64,000 nucleotides of DNA from CAIKMD01 sp035605975 (lineage in GTDB: Bacteria > Pseudomonadota > Alphaproteobacteria > ATCC43930 > CGMCC-115725): assembly GCA_035605975.1 (NCBI GenBank), contig DATNGG010000075.1, positions 4,876 to 68,875 of the forward strand. The letters are read 5' to 3'. Under the pieces are notes generated by a model. It was given only the letters and a program-made list of their open reading frames with translations, was not told where the DNA came from and made no database searches. Below are positions 32,445 to 40,556 of this stretch, in pieces. How positions within the stretch are numbered: position 1 is the first letter of the stretch; each line of letters starts with the position of its first letter. A program made the position numbers and the translations under genes.

Positions 32445-34082
32445 TCAAGCCTCGGCCGAGCGTGGGCTCTGCCGCTCGGTGATGAATTCGAGGAGGGCCG
32501 GCGTGCCCTCCTTGGTCTTTTCGACCGCGCGCTTGATCGCCGGAACGATGGCTTGAGGCTCGGTCACGCGCTCGCCCCAGGCGCCGAGCGCGCGCGCGAA
32601 ATCGGCGTAATTGCCGCCGATGTCGGTCGAGCGATAGGTGTCGGTCGAGTATTTCATCACGTTGAGCTCGGCCGCCATCACCGAGTTGTTGAAGAGGATC
32701 GAGAGGATCGGCAGCTTCGCACGCACCGCCGTCTCGATATCCATGCCAGTGAAGCCGATCGCGGCATCGCCCCAGACATTGATGCAGAGCTTGTCCGGCG
32801 CGGCAAGCTTCGCGCCCATGGCAAGGCCGAGGCCATAACCCAGCTGTGTGCTCTTGCCCCAGCCGAGATAGGAGTGCGGCGTCTTCGATACCCAGAAGGG
32901 CACGAGCTGATCGCGCGGGCTGCCCGAATCATGCGTGACGATGGTGTTGGCGACATCGACCGTCTGCATCAGTTCCCAGATCACGCGATAGGGCGAGAGC
33001 GGCGTTGAATTGGAGGTGAGGCGCGGCATCCATTCGCCGAGCCATTCCTCTTTCGCCGCGCGAATCTCGCCCATGACCGAGGCGAGCCGGCCGCGCGGCT
33101 TGCCGTGCAGCCGGTCGCGCAATTCCGCGAGCAGCGCATCGAGCGCCAGCCCGGCATCGCCGATGAGCGCATGCGCGCTGGCAATGTCCTTGTTGATGTC
33201 GGCGGGATCGAGCGTCAGATGCACCATGGTCTTGCCCTTGGGCATCTGCATGTTGAAGGGCGTCGCAGTCCAGCTGCAGCCGACGCCGAAGATCAGATCG
33301 GCCTTTTGCAGCATGCGGTGGAATTGCCGCGAATGGGTGGTGCTGCCGGCGCCAAGAGCCAAGGGATGCGTCTCATCGAAGGCGCTCTTGCCGGGATTGC
33401 TGGTGCCGACCGGCGCTTCGAGCAACTCGGCCAAATCCCGAAGCTGCGTCCAAGCCCTCGCATAGTGCACGCCTTGGCCGGCGAAGATCACCGGCCGCTC
33501 GGCTTTGAGCAACGCTTCGGCCACGGCGGAGACCGCACGCGGGTCGGGCGCGAATTTGAGCCGCGGCGTCTTTTGATAGATCAGCGGCTCCGGCACCTCC
33601 TCGGTCCAGAGATCGACCGGGATTTCGACCATCGCCGGACCGGGCCGGCCGTTCTTCGCCTGGGTGAAGGCGCGGCGCATCGCGTCGGGCACGGCGGAGG
33701 GCACCGTCACCTGCTCGACCGATTTGGTGACGTTGCGGAAATTGACCGCGGCGCTGAAATTGGGTTTGACGCCGGCCTGGGCGCGCGGATGACCCGCCGG
33801 GATCACCACGAGCGGCACGGATTCGGCAAAGGCCTGCGCCACGCCGCCAAAGGCGTTCTCGGTGCCCGGCCCCTGCTGCATGGCGAAGACACCGACGCGG
33901 TCGCCGCAGGTGACGCGCCCCAGCGCATCCGCCATATGCACGCCGGTGCGCTCCTGGCGCACCAGGATCGGACGGATGCCGGATTCGGCTGCCGACTCGA
34001 TCAAGCCGTTGCGCGGATAGCAGACGAGATCGGTGACGCCCTCGCGCTTCAAGATTTCGGCAATCGCGGCGTTGACCTTCAT
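32445..34082 (-). CDS. Thiamine diphosphate-dependent enzyme (acetolactate synthase-like)
   Basis: A 545-aa ThDP enzyme with Pyr, central and PP domains. The activating Glu lies in ILVRQERTGVHMADALGR (about residue 44), and the cofactor-binding segment NVWGDAAIGFTGMDIETAV...FNN follows near 450-480. The usual GDG is GDA here. The substrate is unclear; oxalyl-CoA, glyoxylate, benzoylformate and sulfopyruvate enzymes share this layout. It is downstream of, and on the same strand as, amidohydrolase copy 1 (78-bp gap), so it may act in the same pathway. Confidence 0.85.
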   Translation of the reverse strand: MKVNAAIAEILKREGVTDLVCYPRNGLIESAAESGIRPILVRQERTGVHMADALGRVTCGDRVGVFAMQQGPGTENAFGGVAQAFAESVPLVVIPAGHPRAQAGVKPNFSAAVNFRNVTKSVEQVTVPSAVPDAMRRAFTQAKNGRPGPAMVEIPVDLWTEEVPEPLIYQKTPRLKFAPDPRAVSAVAEALLKAERPVIFAGQGVHYARAWTQLRDLAELLEAPVGTSNPGKSAFDETHPLALGAGSTTHSRQFHRMLQKADLIFGVGCSWTATPFNMQMPKGKTMVHLTLDPADINKDIASAHALIGDAGLALDALLAELRDRLHGKPRGRLASVMGEIRAAKEEWLGEWMPRLTSNSTPLSPYRVIWELMQTVDVANTIVTHDSGSPRDQLVPFWVSKTPHSYLGWGKSTQLGYGLGLAMGAKLAAPDKLCINVWGDAAIGFTGMDIETAVRAKLPILSILFNNSVMAAELNVMKYSTDTYRSTDIGGNYADFARALGAWGERVTEPQAIVPAIKRAVEKTKEGTPALLEFITERQSPRSAEA

Positions 34083-34160
34083 GGCGACTCTCTTTCTTGC
34101 GTTAAACCGTCATTCCCGCACAAGGGATGATGAAGAGGGAGGGGCTCGTCGGCTCACGAC

Positions 34161-35399
34161 CTATTCCGCCGCCGGGCGAGCGGCGCGGCGCTTTTCCTTC
34201 CACTCGGCAAGGCGCGGCTCGAGCTTGAAGAGCCTCAGCGCATTGCCGCCCAAAATGTTGCGCTTGGCGTCCTCCGACAGGAACGGCAGATCGTAGATCG
34301 TCGCGGGCAAATCCGTATCCCAATGCGGATAGTCGGAGGAATAGCAGAGCTGCGTTTCGGCGTTGATCATCTTGAAGGTCAATTCCAGCGCCGCGCGATT
34401 ATCGACCATCTCCATGGGCTGCGACGAGTAGTACATCTCGCGCATATAATCGGAGGGGCGCTTTTTGAGGAGCGGCACCTCGGACGAGCGCATCATCCAT
34501 TCATTGTCGAGCCGCTGCATCAGGAACGGAATCCAAGCGAGGCCGCTTTCGACCCAGATCGTCTTGAGCTTGGGGAAGCGCTCCGGCATGCCGTTGACGA
34601 GCCAATTCGTGCAATGGAGGATCGACGACCAGGAGAAGCCGAGCGCATGCGCCGCGATGAAGCGGTTGCAGAGATTCATCGCGCGATCGCGTCCCCACCA
34701 GAGGCCGGCATGGAAGACAAGCGGCAGGCCCATCTCCTCCATCAGCGCGAAGGTCGGAACGAAGGCGTTGTCGTAGACCGGCTTGAAGCGTGGCGTCAGG
34801 AAAGTGAAGGCGACAACGCCCTTGGTTCCAGCGAAGTCCTTGACGACCTTATGCATCGCCTCAGGATCGCTCGCGGGCAGATAGAGCGAGGCCTTGATGC
34901 GCGGCTCCTCGGCAAGGATGCGCTCGCACAGCCAGCGATTATAGGCGCGCGCCATCGCCACCTCGACCTCGGGCCGGGGCGTGAAGGGCAGGCCCAGCAT
35001 CGGCGTCGGGAAGAGCAGCACTTGATCGATGCCAATCGCATCCATCCAGCGCTTCGTATAAGCGATGTCGCGATGCGTGCCGGCGGGGAAGGTCTCGGGC
35101 GTGCGGCCGTCGCGCCGCGTGACGCGGCCAGTCATGTCCTGGTAGGAGCCGGTCGGCGCAGTGATGCCGCCGCCGCCATAGCCCTGATAGCGCGCCTGAT
35201 CGCGCAGCACCGGATCTTCGATGTATTCGACGATCTGCGCGAAGGAGAGCGTCTCGAGATGATGGCCGTCGACATCGACGATCGGGAAATCCTCGTAGCG
35301 GCGCTGCTCCGCCTGCTGGCGCGCATGGGCAAGCAGGGTCGCGGTGTCGAACGCCTCGACCGCGAGATCGCGGAATCGGATGTCCTCGAGCGTATCCAT
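34161..35399 (-). CDS. Amidohydrolase-2 family protein, array copy 1
   Basis: A 412-aa TIM-barrel protein of the COG2159 type. Metal-site candidates are DVDGHH at 42-47, His in LVFHAGLWW and ILHCTNWL, and Asp in YSSDYPHWD. It shares its whole length with four paralogs at 36744-41783 but is the most divergent: its N-terminus carries three or four extra residues and WGRDRAMNLCNRF replaces GDQSLSLCNRF. Likely reactions are decarboxylation or hydrolysis of a carboxylated ring product. It is separated from copy 2 by an inserted block. Confidence 0.88.
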   Translation of the reverse strand: MDTLEDIRFRDLAVEAFDTATLLAHARQQAEQRRYEDFPIVDVDGHHLETLSFAQIVEYIEDPVLRDQARYQGYGGGGITAPTGSYQDMTGRVTRRDGRTPETFPAGTHRDIAYTKRWMDAIGIDQVLLFPTPMLGLPFTPRPEVEVAMARAYNRWLCERILAEEPRIKASLYLPASDPEAMHKVVKDFAGTKGVVAFTFLTPRFKPVYDNAFVPTFALMEEMGLPLVFHAGLWWGRDRAMNLCNRFIAAHALGFSWSSILHCTNWLVNGMPERFPKLKTIWVESGLAWIPFLMQRLDNEWMMRSSEVPLLKKRPSDYMREMYYSSQPMEMVDNRAALELTFKMINAETQLCYSSDYPHWDTDLPATIYDLPFLSEDAKRNILGGNALRLFKLEPRLAEWKEKRRAARPAAE

Positions 35400-35441
35400 G
35401 GGCCCTCCCTTTCCGGCCGCGGGCCGGACTTTCCGGCGATT

Positions 35442-35582
35442 TTACGGGGCGCCCCGGGCGGAGGCAAAGGATGGTTTCGCGGCGGGCTCGAGCGTCGCGC
35501 GCAGCTCCGCATGGGGCCGGCCATAGGCGACGATGACGACGACGCCGTTGCCGCGAAGCTTCGCCTCATCATCCGCGCGCCA
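35442..35582 (-). pseudogene. Possible 3' remnant of an unidentified gene
   Basis: Read on the minus strand, this frame has almost only G or C at third positions and gives RADDEAKLRGNGVVVIVAYG and onward to a TAA at 35442, about 46 codons. No start codon is available: an in-frame TAG lies at 35607-35609 within an AT-rich junction. It looks like the C-terminal end of a gene whose 5' part was removed when the adjacent block arrived. The parent family is not recognised. Chance coding appearance in high-GC DNA is possible. Confidence 0.35.
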
Positions 35583-35632
35583 AACCCTATGAGATGGGCG
35601 CGTTAACTACATATGCAGTAAATACGACTTGA

Positions 35633-35866
35633 ATGAGGACATGTCTGAGCGCCCTCACTGCTGCAGCCCTCTTCTACAACCCGTCGCTTGCCGAAGCACG
35701 CGCGCGATGGGATATCGCCCGGGCCGGTATAAAAACCGCGGCACAGATCGCGAATCCGATGCTCAACGCGACGGGGCCCGGCTCCCCATTGCACAAGCCG
35801 AGGCGCCTCGCACCGCAGCCGCGGCCGCGCTCACCTCCGGAGCCGGCACGCTTGCAGAGAGAATGA
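35633..35866 (+). pseudogene. Fragment resembling a TolC/CzcC-type outer-membrane efflux protein
   Basis: The frame from 35633 contains ALFYNPSLAEARARWDIARA followed by GIKTAAQIANP. This closely matches the start of the first repeat of outer-membrane factors of the CzcC/TolC family, whose proteins are over 400 aa. The similarity stops after about 45 residues and the frame continues as Pro/Arg-rich noise to a stop at 35866. No signal peptide or remainder is present, so this is a remnant, probably of a metal-efflux locus that also supplied the downstream DUF347 protein. The preceding AT-rich stretch 35598-35635 may mark a junction. Confidence 0.5.
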
Positions 35867-35918
35867 CGCTTGCCCGGATGACAGAGTCCATGGAGGTTGA
35901 AAGCGAGGTGATGGGCCG

Positions 35919-36719
35919 ATGACGCAGAGCCAAGACGCGATTTTCAGCAAGGTTCCGGCGGTCACGCTGGGGTTCTGGATCATCAAGATTCTGGCAACCA
36001 CCCTCGGCGAGACCGGCGGCGATTCGGTGACGATGAGCTGGCTGAATGCCGACCAGCATCCCGAGAATGGCGGGTATCTGATCGGCACCGGCTTATTCCT
36101 CGTCGTGTTCATTGCGGCCGTGATCGCGCAAATCACGCGCAAGACATTCAATCCCTGGATCTATTGGCTGGCCATCGTCGCCTCGACGACGGTGGGCACG
36201 GCGATGGCGGATTTTTTCGATCGCTCGCTCGGCATCGGCTATGCCGGCGGCTCGACGGTGCTCTTGCTTTGCGTCATCGCCAGCCTCGGCAGCTGGTACT
36301 GGTCGGAAGGCACGATCGCCGTCAACACGGTGAGCACGCCGCGGATCGAAGTCTATTACTGGCTGACTATCACTTTCTCGCAAACCCTCGGCACGGCGCT
36401 CGGCGATTGGGTGGCCGATACCGATTTGGGCTATGGCGGCGGCGTGGTGTTTTTCGGCACCGGCCTCCTCGTCCTCGCCGTCTTGTATTGGCGGACCCAA
36501 GTTTCGCGGGTTGCGCTGTTCTGGGCTGCATTTATCCTGACCCGCCCGCTTGGGGCTACCATCGGCGATTTTCTCGACAAGCCGGTCGCGGAGGGCGGCT
36601 TCGACCTCAGCCGGCCACTCGCCTCCCTGGTCATCGCGGTGCTCATCATCGCCTTGATCGCGATCCTGCCGCAGCGGGCAGGGATGCATCCTTCGAGCGC
36701 GACGGGCTTCTCTCGCTGA
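35919..36719 (+). CDS. DUF347-type (COG4705) multi-pass membrane protein
   Basis: A 266-aa inner-membrane protein. The N-terminal KVPAVTLGFWIIKILATTLGE is the DUF347 signature, and related units recur: YWLTITFSQTLGTALGD and FILTRPLGATIGD. Each conserved unit carries an acidic residue in a helix. The role is unknown; relatives lie near metal-efflux and two-component genes, consistent with the efflux-protein fragment upstream. It is on the opposite strand to the flanking amidohydrolases and converges on copy 2 with a 24-bp gap. Confidence 0.85.
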   Translation: MTQSQDAIFSKVPAVTLGFWIIKILATTLGETGGDSVTMSWLNADQHPENGGYLIGTGLFLVVFIAAVIAQITRKTFNPWIYWLAIVASTTVGTAMADFFDRSLGIGYAGGSTVLLLCVIASLGSWYWSEGTIAVNTVSTPRIEVYYWLTITFSQTLGTALGDWVADTDLGYGGGVVFFGTGLLVLAVLYWRTQVSRVALFWAAFILTRPLGATIGDFLDKPVAEGGFDLSRPLASLVIAVLIIALIAILPQRAGMHPSSATGFSR

Positions 36720-36743
36720 TCGCCGGGCGCGGCGCGCGCCGCG

Positions 36744-37970
36744 CTACTGCGCCGCCGATTGCGCCAGGCGCTTGATCTTGGTTTCGGAGAGCACCGGCTC
36801 GAGGTTGAAGACGCGTTTCGCGTTGCCGCCGAGGATGTTGCGCTTCGCCGTTTCCGAGAGAAACGGCAGATCGTAGATCGTCGAGGGCAGGTCCATATCC
36901 CAGTGCGGATAGTCCGACGCATACATCAGCTGCGTCTCGGCGTTGATCATCTTGAAGGTCAACTCCAAGGCTTCCTTGTTGTTGACCATCTCCATCGGCT
37001 GCGAAGAGTAGTACATCTCGCGCATATAGTCGGAAGGCCGCCGTTTCAGGAGCGGCACCTCGGAGGAGCGCATCATCCATTCATTGTCGAGGCGCTGCAT
37101 CAGGAACGGAATCCAGGCAAGCCCGCTCTCGATCCAGCAGACTTTCAGCTTCGGGAAGCGCTCCGGCAAGCCGTTCACCAGCCAGTTGGTGAGATGAATG
37201 ACGTTGAACCACACGAAGCCCAAAGCGTGGACGCCGATGAAGCGGTTGCAGAGCGAGAGGCTCTGATCCTCGCCCCAGGCATAGGCGCCGTGAAAGACGA
37301 GGGTGAGATTGCGCTCTTCCATGGCGCGCCACGTCTTCATGAAGGCGTTGTCGTGGACGCTCTTGTAATGCGGCGAGACCACGGTGAAGCCGATCACGCC
37401 CTTCTTGTCGCCGAACTCCTCGACCATCTTGTAGCAGGCCTCGGGGTCCTTGAAGGGCAGATAGAGGGTCGATTTGATACGCGGCTCATGCGCCAGGATT
37501 TCCTCGCACAGCCAGCGGTTATAGGCACGGGCCAGCGCCACCTCGACCTCGGTGCGGGGCGTGGTGCCGAGGAAGAGCATCGGCGTCGGAAACATGCAGG
37601 AGATATCGACCCCGATCGCATCCATCCAGCGCTTGGTCATGGTGATGTCGCGATGCGGCGTGGGCGGCGTCTTCTCGAGCCGCCGCCCGCGGTTGCGGGT
37701 GACCCGACCCATGAGGTTCTGATAGGAGCCGGAGGTCGAGGTGAGGCCTTGCGCGCCATAACCCTGATAGCGCGCCTGCTCGCGCATCACCGGGTCTTCG
37801 ATGTAGTTGCAGATCTGGGCGAAGGATTCGGTCTCGTAATGATGTGCATCGACATCGACGATGAGAAAATCTTCATAGCGGCGCTGGATCGCCTGCTGGT
37901 TAGCGTGAGCGAGCAGCGTCTTCGTGTCGAATTCCTCGACCGACAGATCGCGAAAGCTGACCGTATCCAT
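36744..37970 (-). CDS. Amidohydrolase-2 family protein, array copy 2
   Basis: A 408-aa paralog. The metal motif is DVDAHH (39-44), where the other copies have DGHH; FHGAYAWGEDQSLSLCNRF, VIHLTNWLVNG and YASDYPHWDMD follow. Long C-terminal blocks (ESGLAWIPFLMQRLDNEW and RSSEVPLLKRRPSDYMREMY) are nearly identical to copies 3-5. The Gly-to-Ala change beside the metal His pair and an altered loop around residue 85 suggest a different substrate preference. The start is the ATG at 37970; the stop is 24 bp from the convergent DUF347 gene. Confidence 0.88.
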   Translation of the reverse strand: MDTVSFRDLSVEEFDTKTLLAHANQQAIQRRYEDFLIVDVDAHHYETESFAQICNYIEDPVMREQARYQGYGAQGLTSTSGSYQNLMGRVTRNRGRRLEKTPPTPHRDITMTKRWMDAIGVDISCMFPTPMLFLGTTPRTEVEVALARAYNRWLCEEILAHEPRIKSTLYLPFKDPEACYKMVEEFGDKKGVIGFTVVSPHYKSVHDNAFMKTWRAMEERNLTLVFHGAYAWGEDQSLSLCNRFIGVHALGFVWFNVIHLTNWLVNGLPERFPKLKVCWIESGLAWIPFLMQRLDNEWMMRSSEVPLLKRRPSDYMREMYYSSQPMEMVNNKEALELTFKMINAETQLMYASDYPHWDMDLPSTIYDLPFLSETAKRNILGGNAKRVFNLEPVLSETKIKRLAQSAAQ

Positions 37971-38021
37971 GCAAGAAGTCCTTCTTTGCTCCTCTCTCCC
38001 GCGAATGGAGAGCTTTGATCC

Positions 38022-39260
38022 TTACTGTGCCGCGACGCGTGCCGCGAGGCGCTTGGTCTTCAGCTCCGAGATCACCGGCTCGAGATTGAAGAAGCGCCGC
38101 GCATTGCCGCCCAGGATGTTGCGCTTGGCCTGTTCCGAGAGGAACGGCAAATCGTAAATCGTCGAGGGCAGGTCCATGTCCCAATGCGGGTAGTCGGACG
38201 AGTACATGAGCTGCGTCTCGGCATTGATCATCTTGAAGGTCAGCTCGAGCGCCTCGCGGTTGTTCACCATCTCCATCGGTTGCGTCGAGTAGAACATCTC
38301 ACGCATATAGTCCGACGGCCGGCGCTTCAACAGCGGCACTTCCGATGAGCGCATCATCCACTCATTGTCGAGGCGCTGCATCAGGAACGGAACCCAGGCG
38401 AGGCCGCTCTCGACCCAGCAGGTTTTGAGCTTGGGGAAACGCTCGGGCAACCCGTTCACCAGCCAGTTCGTCATATGGAGAATGTTGAACCACGCGAAGC
38501 CCAGCGCATGCACCGCCATGAAGCGGTTGCAAAGCTCGAGGCTCTGATCGCCGCCCCAGGCATAGGCGCCGTGGAAGACGAGCGGCAGGCCCGCCTCTTC
38601 GAGGAGCGCATAGGTCTTCATGTAGGAATTGTCGTAGACCGCCTTGTAGCGCGGCGAGACGATGGTGAAGCCGATGACGCCTTTCTTGCCCGCGAAATCC
38701 TTGACCATCTTGTAGGTGGCTTCGGGATCGTTCAGCGGCAGATAGAGCGTCGAGCAGATGCGCGATTCCTCGCGCAGAACGGTCTCGCACAGCCACCGGT
38801 TATAGGCGCGGGCGAGCGCGTTCTCGACATCGGGCCGGGGGGTCAGGCCCAGGGTCAGCATCGGCGTCGGGAAGAGGCAGACGATATCGATGCCGATCGC
38901 ATCCATCCAGCGCTTGGTCAAGGTGACGTCGCGATGCGGCGCGGCCGGGGTTTTCTCATTGGGATTGCCGCCGGTGCGGCGCGTCACGCGGCCCAGCAGG
39001 TTCTGATAGCCGCCGCCCGCGGTCGCGGTGGTGATGCCGCCGGTGCCGAAGCCCTGATATTTCGCCTGATCGCGCATCACCGGGTCTTCGATGTATTCGC
39101 AAATCTGGGCGAAAGAGGCCGTCTCGAAGTGGTGGCCGTCGACATCGACGATGAGGAAGTCCTCGTAGCGGCGCTGGACCGCCTGCTCGCTCGCATGGGC
39201 GAGGAGCGTCTTGGTGTCGATTTCTGCGATCGAGAGATCGCGGAAGTTGACCGTATCCAT
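38022..39260 (-). CDS. Amidohydrolase-2 family protein, array copy 3
   Basis: A 412-aa paralog starting at the ATG at 39260 (MDTVNFRDLS). The metal motif is DVDGHHFE; then VFHGAYAWGGDQSLELCNRF, ILHMTNWLVNG and YSSDYPHWDMD. It is slightly longer than copies 2 and 5 because of a Gly-rich loop (GGITTATAGGGYQNL) near residue 82, shared with copy 4. The 51-bp gap to copy 2 and the 38-bp gap to copy 4 suggest one transcript. The upstream frame extension repeats the C-terminal sequence of copy 4 in another reading frame and is not part of the gene. Confidence 0.9.
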   Translation of the reverse strand: MDTVNFRDLSIAEIDTKTLLAHASEQAVQRRYEDFLIVDVDGHHFETASFAQICEYIEDPVMRDQAKYQGFGTGGITTATAGGGYQNLLGRVTRRTGGNPNEKTPAAPHRDVTLTKRWMDAIGIDIVCLFPTPMLTLGLTPRPDVENALARAYNRWLCETVLREESRICSTLYLPLNDPEATYKMVKDFAGKKGVIGFTIVSPRYKAVYDNSYMKTYALLEEAGLPLVFHGAYAWGGDQSLELCNRFMAVHALGFAWFNILHMTNWLVNGLPERFPKLKTCWVESGLAWVPFLMQRLDNEWMMRSSEVPLLKRRPSDYMREMFYSTQPMEMVNNREALELTFKMINAETQLMYSSDYPHWDMDLPSTIYDLPFLSEQAKRNILGGNARRFFNLEPVISELKTKRLAARVAAQ

Positions 39261-39298
39261 CGCTAAGTTTCCTCCGTTCGCGTTCGTCTCAACCGGCC

Positions 39299-40531
39299 TC
39301 AGGCCGGGCTGCCCGCCGCCAGGCGCCTGATCTTGGTTTCGGACAGGACAGGATCGAGATTGAAAAACCGTTTGGCGTTCCCGCCGAGGATGTTGCGCTT
39401 GGCGGTCTCGCCGAGGAAAGGCAGATCGTAGATCGTCGAGGGCAGGTCCATGTCCCAATGCGGATAGTCGGACGAGTACATGAGCTGCGTCTCGGCGTTG
39501 ATCATCTTGAAGGTCAACTCCAAGGCTTCCTTGTTGTTGACCATCTCCATCGGCTGCGTCGAGTAATACATCTCGCGCATGTAGTCGCTCGGCCGGCGCT
39601 TTAAGAGCGGCACCTCGGAAGAGCGCATCATCCACTCATTGTCGAGGCGCTGCATCAGGAAGGGAACCCAGGCGAGGCCACTCTCGACCCAGCACACCTT
39701 CAATTTCGGAAAGCGCTCCGGCAGCCCGTTCACCAGCCAGTTGGTCATGTGCAGAATGTTGAACCAGGTGAAGCCCAGCGCGTGGACGGCGATGAATTTG
39801 TTGCACAGCGATAGGCTCTGATCGCCGCCCCAGGCATAGGCGCCGTGGAAGATCAGCGACAGCCCCGCCTCCTCCAGAAGCGCATAGGTCTTCATGAAGG
39901 CATTGTCGTAGACCGCCTTGTAATGCGGCGAGACGATGGTGAAGCCGATGACGCCCTTCCGCCCTGCGAAATCCTTCACCATCTTGTAGGTGGCTTCGGC
40001 GTCGTTGAGCGGCAGATAGAGCGTCGAGCGGATACGCGGCTCCGCGGCAAGGACCCGATCGCACAGCCAGGAATTGTAGGCGCGCGCCAGCGCCACCTCG
40101 ACCTCGGGCCGGGGCGTCAAACCCAGAGTCAGCATCGGCGTCGGAAAGAGGCAGACGATGTCGACGCCCATCGCATCCATCCAGCGCTTGGTCAGCGTGA
40201 TGTCGCGATGCGGCGTGGGCGGAACGGGCTCTTTGTTGGCGCGCGGATTGCGCGTCACCCGGCCCATCAGATTCTGATAGCCGCCGCCCGAGGTCGCCGA
40301 AGTGATGCCGCCCGCGCCATAGCCCTGATAGCGAGCCTGGTCGCGCATGACCGGGTCCTCGATATAGTCGAGGATCTCGGCATAGGACATGTTCTCGTAG
40401 TGATGCCCATCGACATCGACGATGAGGAAATCCTCATAGCGCCGCTGGATGCTCTGCTGGGTCGCATGGGCAAGCAGGGTCTTGGTGTCGGTCTCGGCAA
40501 CCGAGAGATCGCGAAAGCTGATCGTGTCCAT
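39299..40531 (-). CDS. Amidohydrolase-2 family protein, array copy 4
   Basis: A 410-aa paralog from the ATG at 40531 (MDTISFRDLS). The metal motif is DVDGHHYEN; LIFHGAYAWGGDQSLSLCNKF and ILHMTNWLVNG follow, with the terminal YSSDYPHWDMD. It is closest to copy 3 in the ITSATSGGGYQNLMGRVTR loop and in the active-site strands. The gap to copy 5 is 25 bp. Function is inferred as a metal-dependent decarboxylase or hydrolase acting on a substrate related to those of its neighbours. Confidence 0.9.
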   Translation of the reverse strand: MDTISFRDLSVAETDTKTLLAHATQQSIQRRYEDFLIVDVDGHHYENMSYAEILDYIEDPVMRDQARYQGYGAGGITSATSGGGYQNLMGRVTRNPRANKEPVPPTPHRDITLTKRWMDAMGVDIVCLFPTPMLTLGLTPRPEVEVALARAYNSWLCDRVLAAEPRIRSTLYLPLNDAEATYKMVKDFAGRKGVIGFTIVSPHYKAVYDNAFMKTYALLEEAGLSLIFHGAYAWGGDQSLSLCNKFIAVHALGFTWFNILHMTNWLVNGLPERFPKLKVCWVESGLAWVPFLMQRLDNEWMMRSSEVPLLKRRPSDYMREMYYSTQPMEMVNNKEALELTFKMINAETQLMYSSDYPHWDMDLPSTIYDLPFLGETAKRNILGGNAKRFFNLDPVLSETKIRRLAAGSPA

Positions 40532-40556
40532 GCGGAGCGGGTCCTTGCCGGCCGGT

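Noticed and set aside
34107..34131. Second full copy of the palindromic repeat
   Set aside because: Only a short imperfect half (CATTCCC / GGGATG) is present, too degenerate for a separate feature call.
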